DNA from: Serpens gallinarum
Lineage (GTDB): Bacteria; Pseudomonadota; Gammaproteobacteria; Pseudomonadales; Pseudomonadaceae
DNA length: 64,000 nt
Direction of reading: 5' to 3'
Assembly: GCF_014836765.1 (NCBI RefSeq)
Contig: NZ_JACSQG010000007.1
Coordinates: 1-64,000, forward strand
Below the pieces are notes generated by a model. That model worked only from the letters and a program-made list of their open reading frames with translations, did no database searches and was not told the origin of the DNA. Position 1 is the stretch's first letter. Each line of letters starts with the position of its first letter. Shown here piece after piece: positions 29,976 through 41,026 of this stretch. The position numbers and the translations under genes were made by a program.

Positions 29976-30033
29976 AGCGGCAAGCTTCAGGCGGCAAGTT
30001 AAAGCGGCGGCTTGTGGCTTGCGGCTTGCCGCT
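29976..30033. repeat. intercistronic inverted repeat with tandem GCTTG/CGGC units
   Basis: Arms AGCGGCAAGC (29976-29985) and GCTTGCCGCT (30024-30033), with GGCAAG, GGCTTGTGGCTTGCGGCTTG internal units. It fills the gap between the multicopper oxidase stop (30036) and tadA. It resembles in design the hom/thrC and guaB/guaA elements. Confidence 0.6.
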
Positions 30034-30035
30034 GC

Positions 30036-31409
30036 TCAAACCACTTCGATCGCCGCCATCAGCCCGGTTTCCATATGGTCGATGACGTGGCAATGGAACA
30101 TCCAGATGCCGGGGTTATCCGCCACCAGCGCCACCTGAGCGGTCTCGTTCTTGCCCAACAGGTAGGTGTCGGTGAAATAGGGTGTGATTGTCTTGCGGTT
30201 CGAAGACAGCACCTTGAAGCTCATACCGTGCAGGTGAATCGGATGCTGGTATTGGCTGAGGTTACGCAGCTCGAAAATGTAATGACTATTTTTCTTCAGC
30301 GTCGCGATGGGCCGCTCGACGCAGCTCTTGTCGTCAATGTCCCAGGCCTGCCCGTTGATCTGCCAGAAGCTGTGGGCGGCGCCCTGTTCGACACCCACCG
30401 ACACCGCGCCCGCCCACTCGAAGTTGAAGCGCAGCTTCTCGGCGCGGGCCAGGTCCGGCTCGGCAATCGGGTTGGCCGGTAACGGTGGCGGCCAAGCACC
30501 CGCGGCCTCGCTGCTGCTTGCCACACCCTTTAACGTCGCCAGACGCAGCGGGCCATTGCGCACCGGAATCTCCTGGCCAACCTCGGGAATCAGTACGCCC
30601 AGCTCGATGCGCATGCCCGGCCCCAGCCAGTACTCCTTACCCAGCGGGCGTGGCTCAACGGGGTTGCCATCCAGCGCATAGATGCGCGCCTCGACGCCTG
30701 GCAACATCAGCCGGTAAGTCAGAGTGTTGTCCAGATTCAGAATGCGCAGGCGCACGATCTGCCCGGCGGGCAGCGCCAGGGTGGGGTTATGCGTGCCGTT
30801 GACCGAGGACAGCAGGCCCGGCGTACCACCCCGCGCCGCTTCGCGCGGCACGCTGAACGCGGTGAAGGCGCCCTGCTTGTCCACATGCCAATGCTTGAGG
30901 CTCAGGGTGCGCTCATGGCGAAAACCGCTCGGCACGCGCTCTTCGACGATCAGAGGGCCCACCAGCCCACGGCCCAGTTGTTCGCCGCTGGCGGTGTGCG
31001 GGTGGTACCAGAAGCTGCCGGCGTCCGGGCAGATGAAGTCGTAGTCGAAATACTCCCCCGGCAGCACCGGCAACTGCGACAGGTACGGTACACCATCCAT
31101 TTCCAGCGGCAGGCGAATGCCGTGCCAGTGGATGGTGGTCGCTTCACTCAACCGATTGATGAAGCGCACCCGCAACCGCTCCCCCTGGCGACAACGCAGC
31201 TCCAGGCCCGGCGCTTGGCCGCCATAAGCCCACGCAGGCGTCTTGAAGCCAGGTACCAACTCCACATCCAGTGGCGCAGCGATCAGCTCATAGTCGTGGG
31301 TTGCCACGTTTTCCGGGCGCCCCAGCCAGTAGCGCATGTTGCCGGCACCCAGGCCGACCACGCCAAGACCGGCCAAACCGGCAAGGATTTGTCTGCGCGT
31401 GACATTCAT
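30036..31409 (-). CDS. Tat-exported multicopper oxidase
   Basis: 457 residues. N-terminal twin-arginine signal (VTRRQILAGLAGLGVVGLG) marks export of a folded, cofactor-loaded protein. Copper ligands of the three-domain oxidase are complete: HWHG, WYHPH, HPIHLHG and HCHVIDHMETGL (types 1, 2 and 3 copper). Possible roles are copper(I) oxidation/tolerance or oxidation of organic or metal substrates; the sequence does not decide. In P. aeruginosa a multicopper oxidase gene also sits beside tadA. Confidence 0.9.
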   Translation of the reverse strand: MNVTRRQILAGLAGLGVVGLGAGNMRYWLGRPENVATHDYELIAAPLDVELVPGFKTPAWAYGGQAPGLELRCRQGERLRVRFINRLSEATTIHWHGIRLPLEMDGVPYLSQLPVLPGEYFDYDFICPDAGSFWYHPHTASGEQLGRGLVGPLIVEERVPSGFRHERTLSLKHWHVDKQGAFTAFSVPREAARGGTPGLLSSVNGTHNPTLALPAGQIVRLRILNLDNTLTYRLMLPGVEARIYALDGNPVEPRPLGKEYWLGPGMRIELGVLIPEVGQEIPVRNGPLRLATLKGVASSSEAAGAWPPPLPANPIAEPDLARAEKLRFNFEWAGAVSVGVEQGAAHSFWQINGQAWDIDDKSCVERPIATLKKNSHYIFELRNLSQYQHPIHLHGMSFKVLSSNRKTITPYFTDTYLLGKNETAQVALVADNPGIWMFHCHVIDHMETGLMAAIEVV

Positions 31410-31534
31410 CGAGCCTATCCCTCTACATCTTCATACGGGCAAAGATGAGAGAGTTTCTCACTTGTCGCCGCGGTGGGCGAGGCGAATTTCACGGCGCATC
31501 CGGTTTTTTTCCGCGACAAAATGTCCGGCCTGGC

Positions 31535-32434
31535 TCAGTGGCCAGTCGGGGCAACAGCACCCAAATGAAGTAACAGTTCGCGAACAGGCGCAGATAACGA
31601 GTCCCAGTCCCGAAAGCACAGGCACAAACGGCGCCGTGCCCAGCGCTCCACCAGCGTCCTCTTCTGATAGGCGTAACGGCGCCGATAACGTGTGGCAACG
31701 CTTTCCGGCACGATACTGACGCCAATACCGTGCGAAACCATTTCGCACAGGCCGTCGAAGGTCTTCATCCGAATGCGAAACGCCAGCGCGCGCCCGGCCT
31801 TGGCGGCATGCTCATCGATGTGATCCTGCAAGGCGCTACCGGATGCCAAGCCCACGAAGGGGACGTGGATGACGTCTGCAAAAGAGACGCTCCTCGCCTG
31901 AGCCAAGGGATGCCCAACGGGCGTGATCAGCGCCAGGTGATCGGTCGCCACCGGCTGTAGGTGCAGGCCGAGCGGATCAACGGCATCGGAAACTATGCCT
32001 GCTTCAACCAGCCCGGCGGCAACGGCCTTGACGATTTCTCCGCTGGTCCGCTCCTTGAGGTCGACGCTCAACGCCGGACGGCTCGCCAGCCAGGCCGCCA
32101 GTCGACGCGGCAGGAACTCCGTCAGGGCGGCGGTATTGGTGTAAAGGCGAATCGTGCCCCGCGAGCCGGACGCAAACTCATGCAATTCGCCTTGCATCAC
32201 CGCGCGTTGGCGCAGGATCAGCCGGGCGTGATGGGCCAGGGCCTCTCCCGCTTCCGTCGTCACCACGCCCCGGTGGCGGCGTTCGACCAATTGGACGCCG
32301 ACTTCCGCCTCGATGCTGCGTAGCCGCTCGCTCGCGGCGGCTAGCGACAGATGCGCCAGGGCGGCGCCGTGGGTAATGCTGCCCGCCTCTACGATGCAGA
32401 GGAATAAACGAAGATCAGCCAGGTCGATTCGCAT
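31535..32434 (-). CDS. LysR-family transcriptional regulator
   Basis: 299 residues: N-terminal winged helix-turn-helix (residues 1-60, MRIDLADLRLFLCIVEAGSITHGAALAHLSLAAASERLRSIEAEVG) and a C-terminal effector domain. The divergent TauE/SafE gene starts 93 bases away, so this protein probably controls it, as LysR regulators usually control their divergent neighbour. The effector is unknown, though the target suggests a sulfonate, sulfite or organic acid signal. Confidence 0.88.
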   Translation of the reverse strand: MRIDLADLRLFLCIVEAGSITHGAALAHLSLAAASERLRSIEAEVGVQLVERRHRGVVTTEAGEALAHHARLILRQRAVMQGELHEFASGSRGTIRLYTNTAALTEFLPRRLAAWLASRPALSVDLKERTSGEIVKAVAAGLVEAGIVSDAVDPLGLHLQPVATDHLALITPVGHPLAQARSVSFADVIHVPFVGLASGSALQDHIDEHAAKAGRALAFRIRMKTFDGLCEMVSHGIGVSIVPESVATRYRRRYAYQKRTLVERWARRRLCLCFRDWDSLSAPVRELLLHLGAVAPTGH

Positions 32435-32527
32435 GACGATTCCTGCCCAGCCAGCCTTCGGAAAACCCGAAGGCATAAGCCGAAAAAGCGCATTGTGGCA
32501 GAGCACGGCTCAAGGCCCAATACGCGC

Positions 32528-33274
32528 ATGAACGAACTCACGCCAGATCTGCTTCTGCTGTTTTCAACCTTTCTGTTCGCCGGGCTGGTCAAGGGCGTCA
32601 CCGGCATGGGATTACCGACGGTGGCCATGGCCGTGCTGGGTACATTCATTTCGCCGGCAACAGCTGCGGCGCTGCTGGTCGTACCATCCTTGGTAACGAA
32701 TGTCTGGCAACTGGTGGCCGGGCCGAATGCCGTGGGCCTCGTCCGACGCTTCTGGCCCCTGATGCTGGGCATCACGCTGGGCACGTTCTTCGGCACGGCG
32801 CTGCTGGCGGAGGTGGACCCTACTTGGTCAGGCCTGGGGCTGGGAATCGCCCTGTTCGCCTATGCCGGCTATGCCTTGCTCTCTCCCGCACTCACCATCC
32901 CGGCCCGGAGCGAACCTTGGCTTTCGCCGGTCATCGGTGTCGTGACGGGCGGGATTACCGGCGCCACCGGAGTGTTCGTGATCCCGGCCGTGCCATATCT
33001 GCAATCCTTGCGCCTGGACAAGGACGAGCTGGTCCAGGCGTTGGGCCTCTCCTTCACTGTTTCCACGCTGGCCCTGGCGGCCGGACTGGCAACTCATGGT
33101 GCCTTGCGCATGGAACAGTTGGGCCTTTCTTCATTGGCCATTGTTCCGGCCCTGGCCGGTATGTGGCTGGGCCAGGCCGTCAGGAACAGAATCAGTCCAC
33201 GGGGATTTCGCCTGTGCTTTCTGATGTTCCTACTATTGTTGGGCCTGGAGCTGGCGTCGCGCCCCTTCTTCTGA
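32528..33274 (+). CDS. TauE/SafE family permease
   Basis: 248 residues with about eight hydrophobic segments and the family features LVKGVTGMGLPTVAM and GVVTGGITGATGVFVIP. Such proteins export sulfite or sulfoacetate, or import organic anions. The LysR gene at 31535-32434 is divergent, 93 bases apart. The start MNELTPDLLLL is preferred to a GTG 11 codons upstream. The closeness of a sulfate uptake operon 4 kb to the left is noted but may be chance. Confidence 0.85.
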   Translation: MNELTPDLLLLFSTFLFAGLVKGVTGMGLPTVAMAVLGTFISPATAAALLVVPSLVTNVWQLVAGPNAVGLVRRFWPLMLGITLGTFFGTALLAEVDPTWSGLGLGIALFAYAGYALLSPALTIPARSEPWLSPVIGVVTGGITGATGVFVIPAVPYLQSLRLDKDELVQALGLSFTVSTLALAAGLATHGALRMEQLGLSSLAIVPALAGMWLGQAVRNRISPRGFRLCFLMFLLLLGLELASRPFF

Positions 33275-33301
33275 GCAGCCGACGTCTGGCCCAGCGCACG
33301 C

Positions 33302-35266
33302 TCAACGCACAACATGCACAAAATGCCGGTGCCGCTCGTACTGATCGAGGATATCGCCGATCACGCCGTCACGGCTCCAGCCCATGATGTCGTAATCCTG
33401 CCCGCCCTCGTTCAAGTACACCTCGGCGCGGAAATACTTGCGCTCTTCGCTCTCTTCATCATCGCTGACGATAAAGCTGGGTTGCACCAGCGAACGTGGG
33501 CGTACGCCGTAGCTGAAATCCGGTTCGTTGGCATGGCGCACAACCAGCCGTATCGTTTCGGCTCCCGAGCTGTCCAGCTCCACATCGAAACCCTGCTTGC
33601 GCAGCTCCTCGGCCACCGCCTCGCAGGCCGGCCTCACCACTTCTTCGATAAAGCGCATCACATGGCTGCGCCGCGGCATCATGACCATGCTGCGTAGCCG
33701 TCGCTGCCAGCTGTCCGCCTGGCCATGGGCCTGTGACAGACTCAGCGACTGATAGCGTACCCGCCGCTTGGTGGCGTCGCGCCTTAGCGCCTTGAACAAT
33801 CCCCAGGTGGCCACCAGCAGGAACACCGTGTACGGCAGGGCACTGGCAATGGTGGCGGTCTGCAGGGCGGTCAAACCGTCGGCCAACAGCAACGCAATGG
33901 CCACCGCCGCCATGGTCGTGGCCCAGAACAGTTTCTGCCACAACGCCGTATGGCTGCTGCCTCCCGACGCCAGCATATCGACCACCATGGCACCGGAATC
34001 GGCCGAAGTGATGAAGAACACAAACACCATCACGACCGCAAACATCGACAGCACAAAGCCCAGCGGGAACTGCTCGAGAAACGCAAACAAGGCCTGGGCA
34101 CTGTCCTGCTGGACCGCCTCGCCCAGGCTGGCCAGCCCCTCGACATGGATCATGTAGATCGCGGCATCGCCAAACACCGTCATCCACATCAGGGTGAAGC
34201 CCGCCGGCACCAGCAGCACGCCACCGACGAATTCACGGATGGTCCGTCCCTTGGAAATGCGCGCGATGAACATACCCACGAAAGGCGACCAGGCAACCCA
34301 CCATCCCCAGTAAAACAGTGTCCAGCCGCCGATCCAATCGGTCGGGTTATAGGCATACAGGTTGAAGGTCTTGTAGACGATCTCCGACAGGTAGGCGCCG
34401 GTGTTTTCCACGTACGCCTTGAGCAGGAAGACGGTCGGCCCCACCGCCAGGATGATCAGCATCAGCAACAGCGCCAGCAGCAGATTGGTTTCGGAGAGGA
34501 TTCGGATACCCCGGTCCAACCCAGTGACCAAGGACAGCGTCGCCAGGCCCATGGCGATCACGATCAAAATGATCTGCACGCCGACACCAATCGGCACGTC
34601 GAACAGGTGATTCAATCCACTGTTGATCTGCGCCACGCCAAAACCCAGCGAGGTCGCCACACCCAGCACCGTACCCAGCACGGCGAAGATATCCACCGCG
34701 TGGCCGATGGGGCCGTAAATGCGCTCGCCAATCAGCGGATACAACGCCGAACGCATGGTCAGCGGTAATCCGTGCCGGTAACCGAAATACGCCAGGGTCA
34801 GGGCGACAATGGCGTAGACGGCCCAGGCGTGCAGCCCCCAGTGAAAGAAGGTGATCTTCAATGCCTCCCGAGCCGCTTCCGCGGTTCCTCCCTCGCCCAC
34901 CGGCGGGGACAGGTAATGCATCACCGGCTCGGCCACGCCGAAGAACATCAGGCCAATGCCCATCCCGGCCGAGAACAACATGGCGAACCAGCTGTAATTG
35001 GCAAAGTCCGGCTCGCTGTGATCCGGGCCCAGCTTGATGTCGCCGTAGCGGCTGATCGCCAGGAACACACTGGCCATCAGAAAAATGGCCACCGCCAGGA
35101 TGTAGAACCAGCTGGCATTGACGGTGATCCAGGCCTGAGCCTGGCCGAACACCCGCTGCGCGGTCTCAGGCGCCAGGACGGCAAACAGCACCAACGCCAG
35201 AATCAAGACAGCCGAAGGGTAGAACACCGGGGGATTGATGGTGGAAGCCTTGCGATTACTGTCCAT
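33302..35266 (-). CDS. BCCT-family transporter, BetT-like (choline/betaine)
   Basis: 654 residues, twelve membrane segments (up to about residue 500) and a long cytoplasmic tail of about 150 residues, as in high-affinity choline transporter BetT. Signature stretches are GMGIGLMFFGVAEPVMHY and the Trp-rich WTLFYWGWWVAWSPFVGMFIAR. BCCT carriers are driven by the sodium or proton gradient; the tail regulates activity by osmolality in BetT. Substrate (choline or glycine betaine) is inferred. No bet genes are beside it. Start MDSNRKAS is set by AGGAGCGCGAC. Confidence 0.9.
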   Translation of the reverse strand: MDSNRKASTINPPVFYPSAVLILALVLFAVLAPETAQRVFGQAQAWITVNASWFYILAVAIFLMASVFLAISRYGDIKLGPDHSEPDFANYSWFAMLFSAGMGIGLMFFGVAEPVMHYLSPPVGEGGTAEAAREALKITFFHWGLHAWAVYAIVALTLAYFGYRHGLPLTMRSALYPLIGERIYGPIGHAVDIFAVLGTVLGVATSLGFGVAQINSGLNHLFDVPIGVGVQIILIVIAMGLATLSLVTGLDRGIRILSETNLLLALLLMLIILAVGPTVFLLKAYVENTGAYLSEIVYKTFNLYAYNPTDWIGGWTLFYWGWWVAWSPFVGMFIARISKGRTIREFVGGVLLVPAGFTLMWMTVFGDAAIYMIHVEGLASLGEAVQQDSAQALFAFLEQFPLGFVLSMFAVVMVFVFFITSADSGAMVVDMLASGGSSHTALWQKLFWATTMAAVAIALLLADGLTALQTATIASALPYTVFLLVATWGLFKALRRDATKRRVRYQSLSLSQAHGQADSWQRRLRSMVMMPRRSHVMRFIEEVVRPACEAVAEELRKQGFDVELDSSGAETIRLVVRHANEPDFSYGVRPRSLVQPSFIVSDDEESEERKYFRAEVYLNEGGQDYDIMGWSRDGVIGDILDQYERHRHFVHVVR

Positions 35267-35537
35267 GTCGCGCTCCTGAAAAGCTGAAATCGGAACGAAG
35301 GGGTGCGCACAGATGACAGCGTAAACGGAGGGGCAGTTCGTGAAGCCCGGCGCCTCACCCGTATCGGCCAACGCAACAACGGTCGCACTGACAGGTAAGA
35401 ATGGCGGTAATAGTGCGCATTCCTCTGTGAACAGACCGGTGCAGCCTGACCTGCGTTGTTACGTGGTGGGAGCGTTCGTCATCATGGATCGCCCTTGACA
35501 CAGGGGCTCACCAAAGACTTTTAGCGCGCCTAGAAAA
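35267..35537. other. intergenic region upstream of the BCCT gene
   Basis: About 270 bases between the BCCT start and the guaA terminator, with no supported gene. It should hold the BCCT promoter, presumably osmotically responsive; I cannot identify convincing -35/-10 boxes. The AT/GC mix is ordinary. Confidence 0.4.
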
Positions 35538-35564
35538 ACAAAAAGCCCAAAACGGGCTTTTTGT
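35538..35564 (-). terminator. guaB-guaA terminator
   Basis: ACAAAAAGCCC (35538-35548), loop AAAAC, GGGCTTTTTGT (35554-35564). With flanking T-rich sequence on the minus strand it ends guaA transcription 27 bases after the stop; the A/T symmetry allows both directions. Confidence 0.88.
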
Positions 35565-35590
35565 CGTGTTGCGAAGTCAGGCCTCTGACC

Positions 35591-37171
35591 TCACTCCCAT
35601 TCGATGGTGGCCGGCGGCTTGCTCGACACGTCGTAGGTGACGCGGGAGATGCCTTCGATCTCGTTGATGATGCGGTTGGAAACCTTCTCCAGCAGCTCGT
35701 AGGGCAGATGCGCCCAGCGCGCGGTCATGAAGTCGATGGTTTCCACTGCGCGCAGGGCGACAACCCAGGCGTAACGACGGGCATCGCCCACCACGCCGAC
35801 GGACTTCACCGGCTGGAACACCACAAAGGCCTGGCTGGTCTTGTGGTACCAGTCGAAATTGCGCAGCTCTTCGATGAAGATATGGTCAGCCTGACGCAGC
35901 AGGTCGGCGTATTCCTTTTTCACCTCGCCGAGAATGCGTACACCCAGGCCCGGACCGGGGAACGGGTGGCGATAGACCATGTCGTAGGGCAGGCCCAGCT
36001 CCAGGCCGATCTTGCGCACTTCGTCCTTGAACAGTTCGCGCAGCGGCTCGACCAGCTTGAGCTTCATGTCGTCCGGCAGGCCGCCGACGTTGTGGTGCGA
36101 CTTGATGACGTGGGCCTTGCCGTTCTTGGTGCCCGCCGACTCGATCACGTCGGGGTAAATGGTGCCCTGGGCAAGGAACTGGATGTTGTCCAGCTTGCTC
36201 GACTCGGCATCGAACACATCGATGAAGGTACGGCCGATGATCTTGCGCTTCTGCTCCGGATCGCTGACACCGGCCAGGTTGCCAAGAAACTGCGCTTCGG
36301 CGTCGGCGCGGATGACCTTGACGCCCATGTTGTCGGCGAACATCTTCATGACCGTGTCGCCTTCGTGCAGGCGCAGCAGGCCGTTGTCGACGAACACGCA
36401 GGTCAACTGATCGCCAATGGCGCGGTGCAGCAGCGCGGCGACCACCGAGGAGTCCACACCGCCGGACAGGCCGAGCAGCACGTTGGCGTCGCCGATCTGC
36501 TCGCGCATCTGGCGGATGGCATCCTCGACAATGTTGGACGGCGTCCACAGCGCTTCGCAGCCGCAGATGTCGAGAATGAAGCGCGACAGGATGCGCCCGC
36601 CCTGCTTGGTGTGGGTCACTTCCGGGTGGAACTGCACGCCGTAGTAGCCACGGGCATCGTCCGCCATGGCGGCGACCGGGCAGCTTGGTGTGCTGGCGAT
36701 GACATGGAAACCTTCAGCCAGCTGGGTGACCTTGTCGCCGTGACTCATCCACACGTCGAGGCCGAACAGGCCGTCTTCGTCGATATGGTCTTCGATGCCG
36801 TCCAGCAGGCGCGACTTGCCGACGATGTCGACGCGGGCATAGCCGAACTCGCGCAGGTCGGAACCTTCCACCTTGCCGCCCAGTTGCTCGGACATGGTCT
36901 GCATGCCGTAGCAAATGCCGAACAACGGCACGCCGAGGTCGAATACGGCTTGCGGAGCACGCGGGCTGTCGCTGGCATGCACCGACTCCGGGCCACCGGC
37001 CAGGATGATGCCGCGCGGGTTGAAGGCGCGAATCGCCTCGTCGCTCATGTCGAACGGGTGCAGTTCGCAGAACACGCCCAGTTCACGCACGCGGCGCGCG
37101 ATCAACTGGCTGTACTGGGAACCGAAATCAAGAATCAGAATGCGGTGGGCGTGAATGTCAGGGTGGGCCAT
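35591..37171 (-). CDS. guaA: GMP synthase (glutamine-hydrolysing)
   Basis: XMP + ATP + glutamine to GMP. 526 residues. N-terminal class I glutaminase with C87 (LFGICYGMQ) and [12 protein letters not shown]-pyrophosphatase domain with [11 protein letters not shown]-terminal dimerisation domain ending in the family [14 protein letters not shown]. Start [12 protein letters not shown] follows AGGTGAAGAAA. Downstream of guaB, 87 bases apart with a strong hairpin between. Confidence 0.97.
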   Translation of the reverse strand: MAHPDIHAHRILILDFGSQYSQLIARRVRELGVFCELHPFDMSDEAIRAFNPRGIILAGGPESVHASDSPRAPQAVFDLGVPLFGICYGMQTMSEQLGGKVEGSDLREFGYARVDIVGKSRLLDGIEDHIDEDGLFGLDVWMSHGDKVTQLAEGFHVIASTPSCPVAAMADDARGYYGVQFHPEVTHTKQGGRILSRFILDICGCEALWTPSNIVEDAIRQMREQIGDANVLLGLSGGVDSSVVAALLHRAIGDQLTCVFVDNGLLRLHEGDTVMKMFADNMGVKVIRADAEAQFLGNLAGVSDPEQKRKIIGRTFIDVFDAESSKLDNIQFLAQGTIYPDVIESAGTKNGKAHVIKSHHNVGGLPDDMKLKLVEPLRELFKDEVRKIGLELGLPYDMVYRHPFPGPGLGVRILGEVKKEYADLLRQADHIFIEELRNFDWYHKTSQAFVVFQPVKSVGVVGDARRYAWVVALRAVETIDFMTARWAHLPYELLEKVSNRIINEIEGISRVTYDVSSKPPATIEWE

Positions 37172-37198
37172 TTTCTTCACCTGGTATAAATAACTGAA

Positions 37199-37241
37199 GG
37201 CTGAAGGCTGAACGAAAAATCTGTTCGTCCAGCCTCCAGCC
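37199..37241. repeat. strong imperfect hairpin in the guaB-guaA gap
   Basis: GGCTGAAGGCTGAACGAA (37199-37216) pairs with TTCGTCCAGCCTCCAGCC (37224-37241) over 18 bp (two G-U pairs if transcribed on one strand), loop AAATCTG. The arms are built of tandem GGCTGAA/CCAGCCT heptamers. No strong T-run follows, so it is probably not a simple terminator; it could set the guaB:guaA ratio. Confidence 0.75.
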
Positions 37242-37258
37242 TCCAGCGAAAAAGTCGC

Positions 37259-38791
<1,533 letters not shown>

Positions 38792-38831
38792 TCAACGCAC
38801 AATACAGCCCGTCTCGTCGACGGACACCGAA

Positions 38832-39380
38832 TCAGGTGGATACCTGTACGCATTCGATCGGAAAACCCAGCCGCTCTGCGAATTCATCCAGGAACCTGCG
38901 GCGAAAAAATGCACCCGGCCAATTATTGAAGATGAAGCCCAGGTCAGAAAATGCACAGGCCTGCTCGAAGGGGAAACCGTTGATGTCGTCTTCGTGGCCA
39001 CATTCGGGGCAGATGAAGTTGTCGGTCTCACCGGGCATCCACACTTCCAGGTGCTCCAGTAGCACTTCGCCGATCTTCGCCCGGCATTCGGGGCAACGGG
39101 CTTCACCCTGAAAATTTTCGCTGGGCGTATAAATGCAGCGCTTGGTAACGACCTGCAGGCCATTGCAGGGCTGATCGTAGGGCAGCAACGCCATCCCGGC
39201 CGGCTCGATAACCTCGTTGACGCGCGGGCCGATGGCATGGGCCCACTGCCCGTTTACCCCGCAGGCGGTCAACTGCGCCTCGACGACCCCTCGCTCGATC
39301 AGCCAGCGCAGCATGACGCGCGCCCTGGCCTCCGGCCCGGGGTAACTGGAAATTTTCGGCACGATGATGAATTGACTCAT
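38832..39380 (-). CDS. zinc-ribbon protein of unknown function
   Basis: 182 residues. Two CPEC-type motifs (CPECRAK near residue 116, ICPECGHEDD near 143) suggest a zinc ribbon. The rest is soluble with a Trp/Phe-rich C-terminus. It is conserved near guaB in Pseudomonas (from memory), often under an unhelpful label. Start MSQFIIVPKISSYPG. Single gene, divergent from xseA. Confidence 0.75.
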   Translation of the reverse strand: MSQFIIVPKISSYPGPEARARVMLRWLIERGVVEAQLTACGVNGQWAHAIGPRVNEVIEPAGMALLPYDQPCNGLQVVTKRCIYTPSENFQGEARCPECRAKIGEVLLEHLEVWMPGETDNFICPECGHEDDINGFPFEQACAFSDLGFIFNNWPGAFFRRRFLDEFAERLGFPIECVQVST

Positions 39381-39539
39381 GGCGGGATCTGGCTGTGGAC
39401 TATAGGCGCAGCTTAAACCTCTGGCGGGCGGGATCAAACTCTGTAAACGCTACGGACCGTTCACGCGAGGCGGTCTTAAACATCCGAAAACAATGACGCG
39501 GTTGAAGTGCGCCAGCACTCTTGCCGTATCATGCACACC

Positions 39540-40919
39540 ATGTATACCGATCCGTTCCAACGCCTGAATCTCGACCGCGACGTGCTGACCGTCAGCCAGT
39601 TGAACAACCGTGCGCGGCTATTGCTGGAAGACGTGTTCGCTCAGGTGTGGGTCGAAGGCGAAATTTCCAACCTGGCCAAGCCGGCTTCGGGACACATCTA
39701 TTTCACCTTGAAGGACAACCAGTCCCAGGTGCGCTGCGCGCTGTTCCGGCAGAACGCCCTGCGCGTGCGTCAGGCGCTACGCGACGGCCTGGCGGTGCGG
39801 GTGCGCGGCAAGGTCTCGCTGTTCGAGGGGCGCGGCGATTATCAACTGATCCTCGACAACGTCGAGCCCGCCGGCGATGGTTCCCTGCGCCTGGCTTTCG
39901 AGGCGTTGAAAACCAAGCTGGCCGCCGAAGGTCTGTTCGCCACCGAACGCAAGCGCGCCCTGCCCGCCCATCCTCAGCGCATCGGCATCGTCAGCTCGCC
40001 GAGCGGCGCGGTGATCCGCGACATCATCTCGGTGTTCCGCCGCCGCGCGCCGCACGTGGAGCTGACGCTGATTCCCACCGCCGTACAGGGTCGCGATGCC
40101 ACGGCGCAAATTGTCCGCGCCCTGCACCTGGCCGACCGCCAGGGCTTCGATGCGTTGATTCTGGCGCGCGGCGGCGGTTCGCTCGAAGACCTCTGGTGCT
40201 TTAACGAAGAGGCACTGGCTCGCGCTGTCGCCGCGTGCGACACCCCCGTTGTCAGCGCCGTGGGCCACGAAACCGATGTCTCGATCAGCGACTTCGTCGC
40301 CGACGTGCGTGCACCGACGCCTTCCGCTGCGGCCGAATTGTTGGCGCCGCACAGCGCCGACCTGCGGCTGCGCCTGGAAAGCCTGCGCCGTCGCCTGCGC
40401 CTGTGCCTGCAGACGCGCCTGCACCGCGATCGCCTGCACCTGGAAGGCCTGGCACGGCGACTGCGCCATCCCGGCGAGCGTCTGCAGCAACAGGCGCTGC
40501 GCGTCGACGATCTGGAGCGGCGCTTGCAGCATGCCCTGCACCGTCGCCTGACCACCAACAAGGAACGGTTGTCGCGTCTGGAAAATCGTCTGAATACCCA
40601 GCATCCAGGACGGCAGTTGGCCTTGTTGCGCCAGCGTCTCGAGGGCCTTGCCGAACGCCTGCCGCGTGCCACACAAGCCGTGCTGCGTCAGCGTCGCCAA
40701 CAGCTCGCCGGATTGGCCCAGACACTGCAGATTGTCAGCCCACTGGCGACCTTGGGCCGCGGTTACAGTATCCTGCTCGACGATAAAGGCCACGCGATCC
40801 GCAGCGCCGCGCAAACCCAACCCGGCCAGAAACTGCGCGCTCGACTGGGCGAAGGCGAGCTGGATGTGCGCGTGGAAGACAATCACCAGACGCCGGTTAC
40901 CCTGTCGCTGCTGGATTGA
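39540..40919 (+). CDS. xseA: exodeoxyribonuclease VII large subunit
   Basis: Catalytic subunit that degrades single-stranded DNA to acid-insoluble then small oligonucleotides. 459 residues, the same as the P. aeruginosa protein. N-terminal OB-fold (LTVSQLNNRARLLLEDVFAQVWVEGEIS), the central Exo_VII catalytic domain (GIVSSPSGAVIRDI and LARGGGSLEDLW), and a long helical C-terminal region (residues 270-390). The small subunit gene xseB is not adjacent. ATG 39540 gives the standard start. Confidence 0.96.
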   Translation: MYTDPFQRLNLDRDVLTVSQLNNRARLLLEDVFAQVWVEGEISNLAKPASGHIYFTLKDNQSQVRCALFRQNALRVRQALRDGLAVRVRGKVSLFEGRGDYQLILDNVEPAGDGSLRLAFEALKTKLAAEGLFATERKRALPAHPQRIGIVSSPSGAVIRDIISVFRRRAPHVELTLIPTAVQGRDATAQIVRALHLADRQGFDALILARGGGSLEDLWCFNEEALARAVAACDTPVVSAVGHETDVSISDFVADVRAPTPSAAAELLAPHSADLRLRLESLRRRLRLCLQTRLHRDRLHLEGLARRLRHPGERLQQQALRVDDLERRLQHALHRRLTTNKERLSRLENRLNTQHPGRQLALLRQRLEGLAERLPRATQAVLRQRRQQLAGLAQTLQIVSPLATLGRGYSILLDDKGHAIRSAAQTQPGQKLRARLGEGELDVRVEDNHQTPVTLSLLD

Positions 40920-40933
40920 TCCACGACAGGCTT

Positions 40934-41003
40934 GTAGGGTGGCTGTCGTTTTGATAACGCCCCGTTACCGCGCGGTGGATGGAGAAAGCGCCATCCACCC
41001 TAC
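40934..41003. repeat. GTAGGGTGG...CCACCCTAC intergenic repeat
   Basis: GTAGGGTGG (40934-40942) is complementary to CCACCCTAC (40995-41003), and inside it GGTGGATGG (40974-40982) pairs with CCATCCACC (40991-40999). It lies between xseA and the M23 gene. Similar GTGGATNG hairpin units occur at 54523-54547 in this window. Confidence 0.65.
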
Positions 41004-41026
41004 GAAAACCCCATCCTGGAAGTTGC

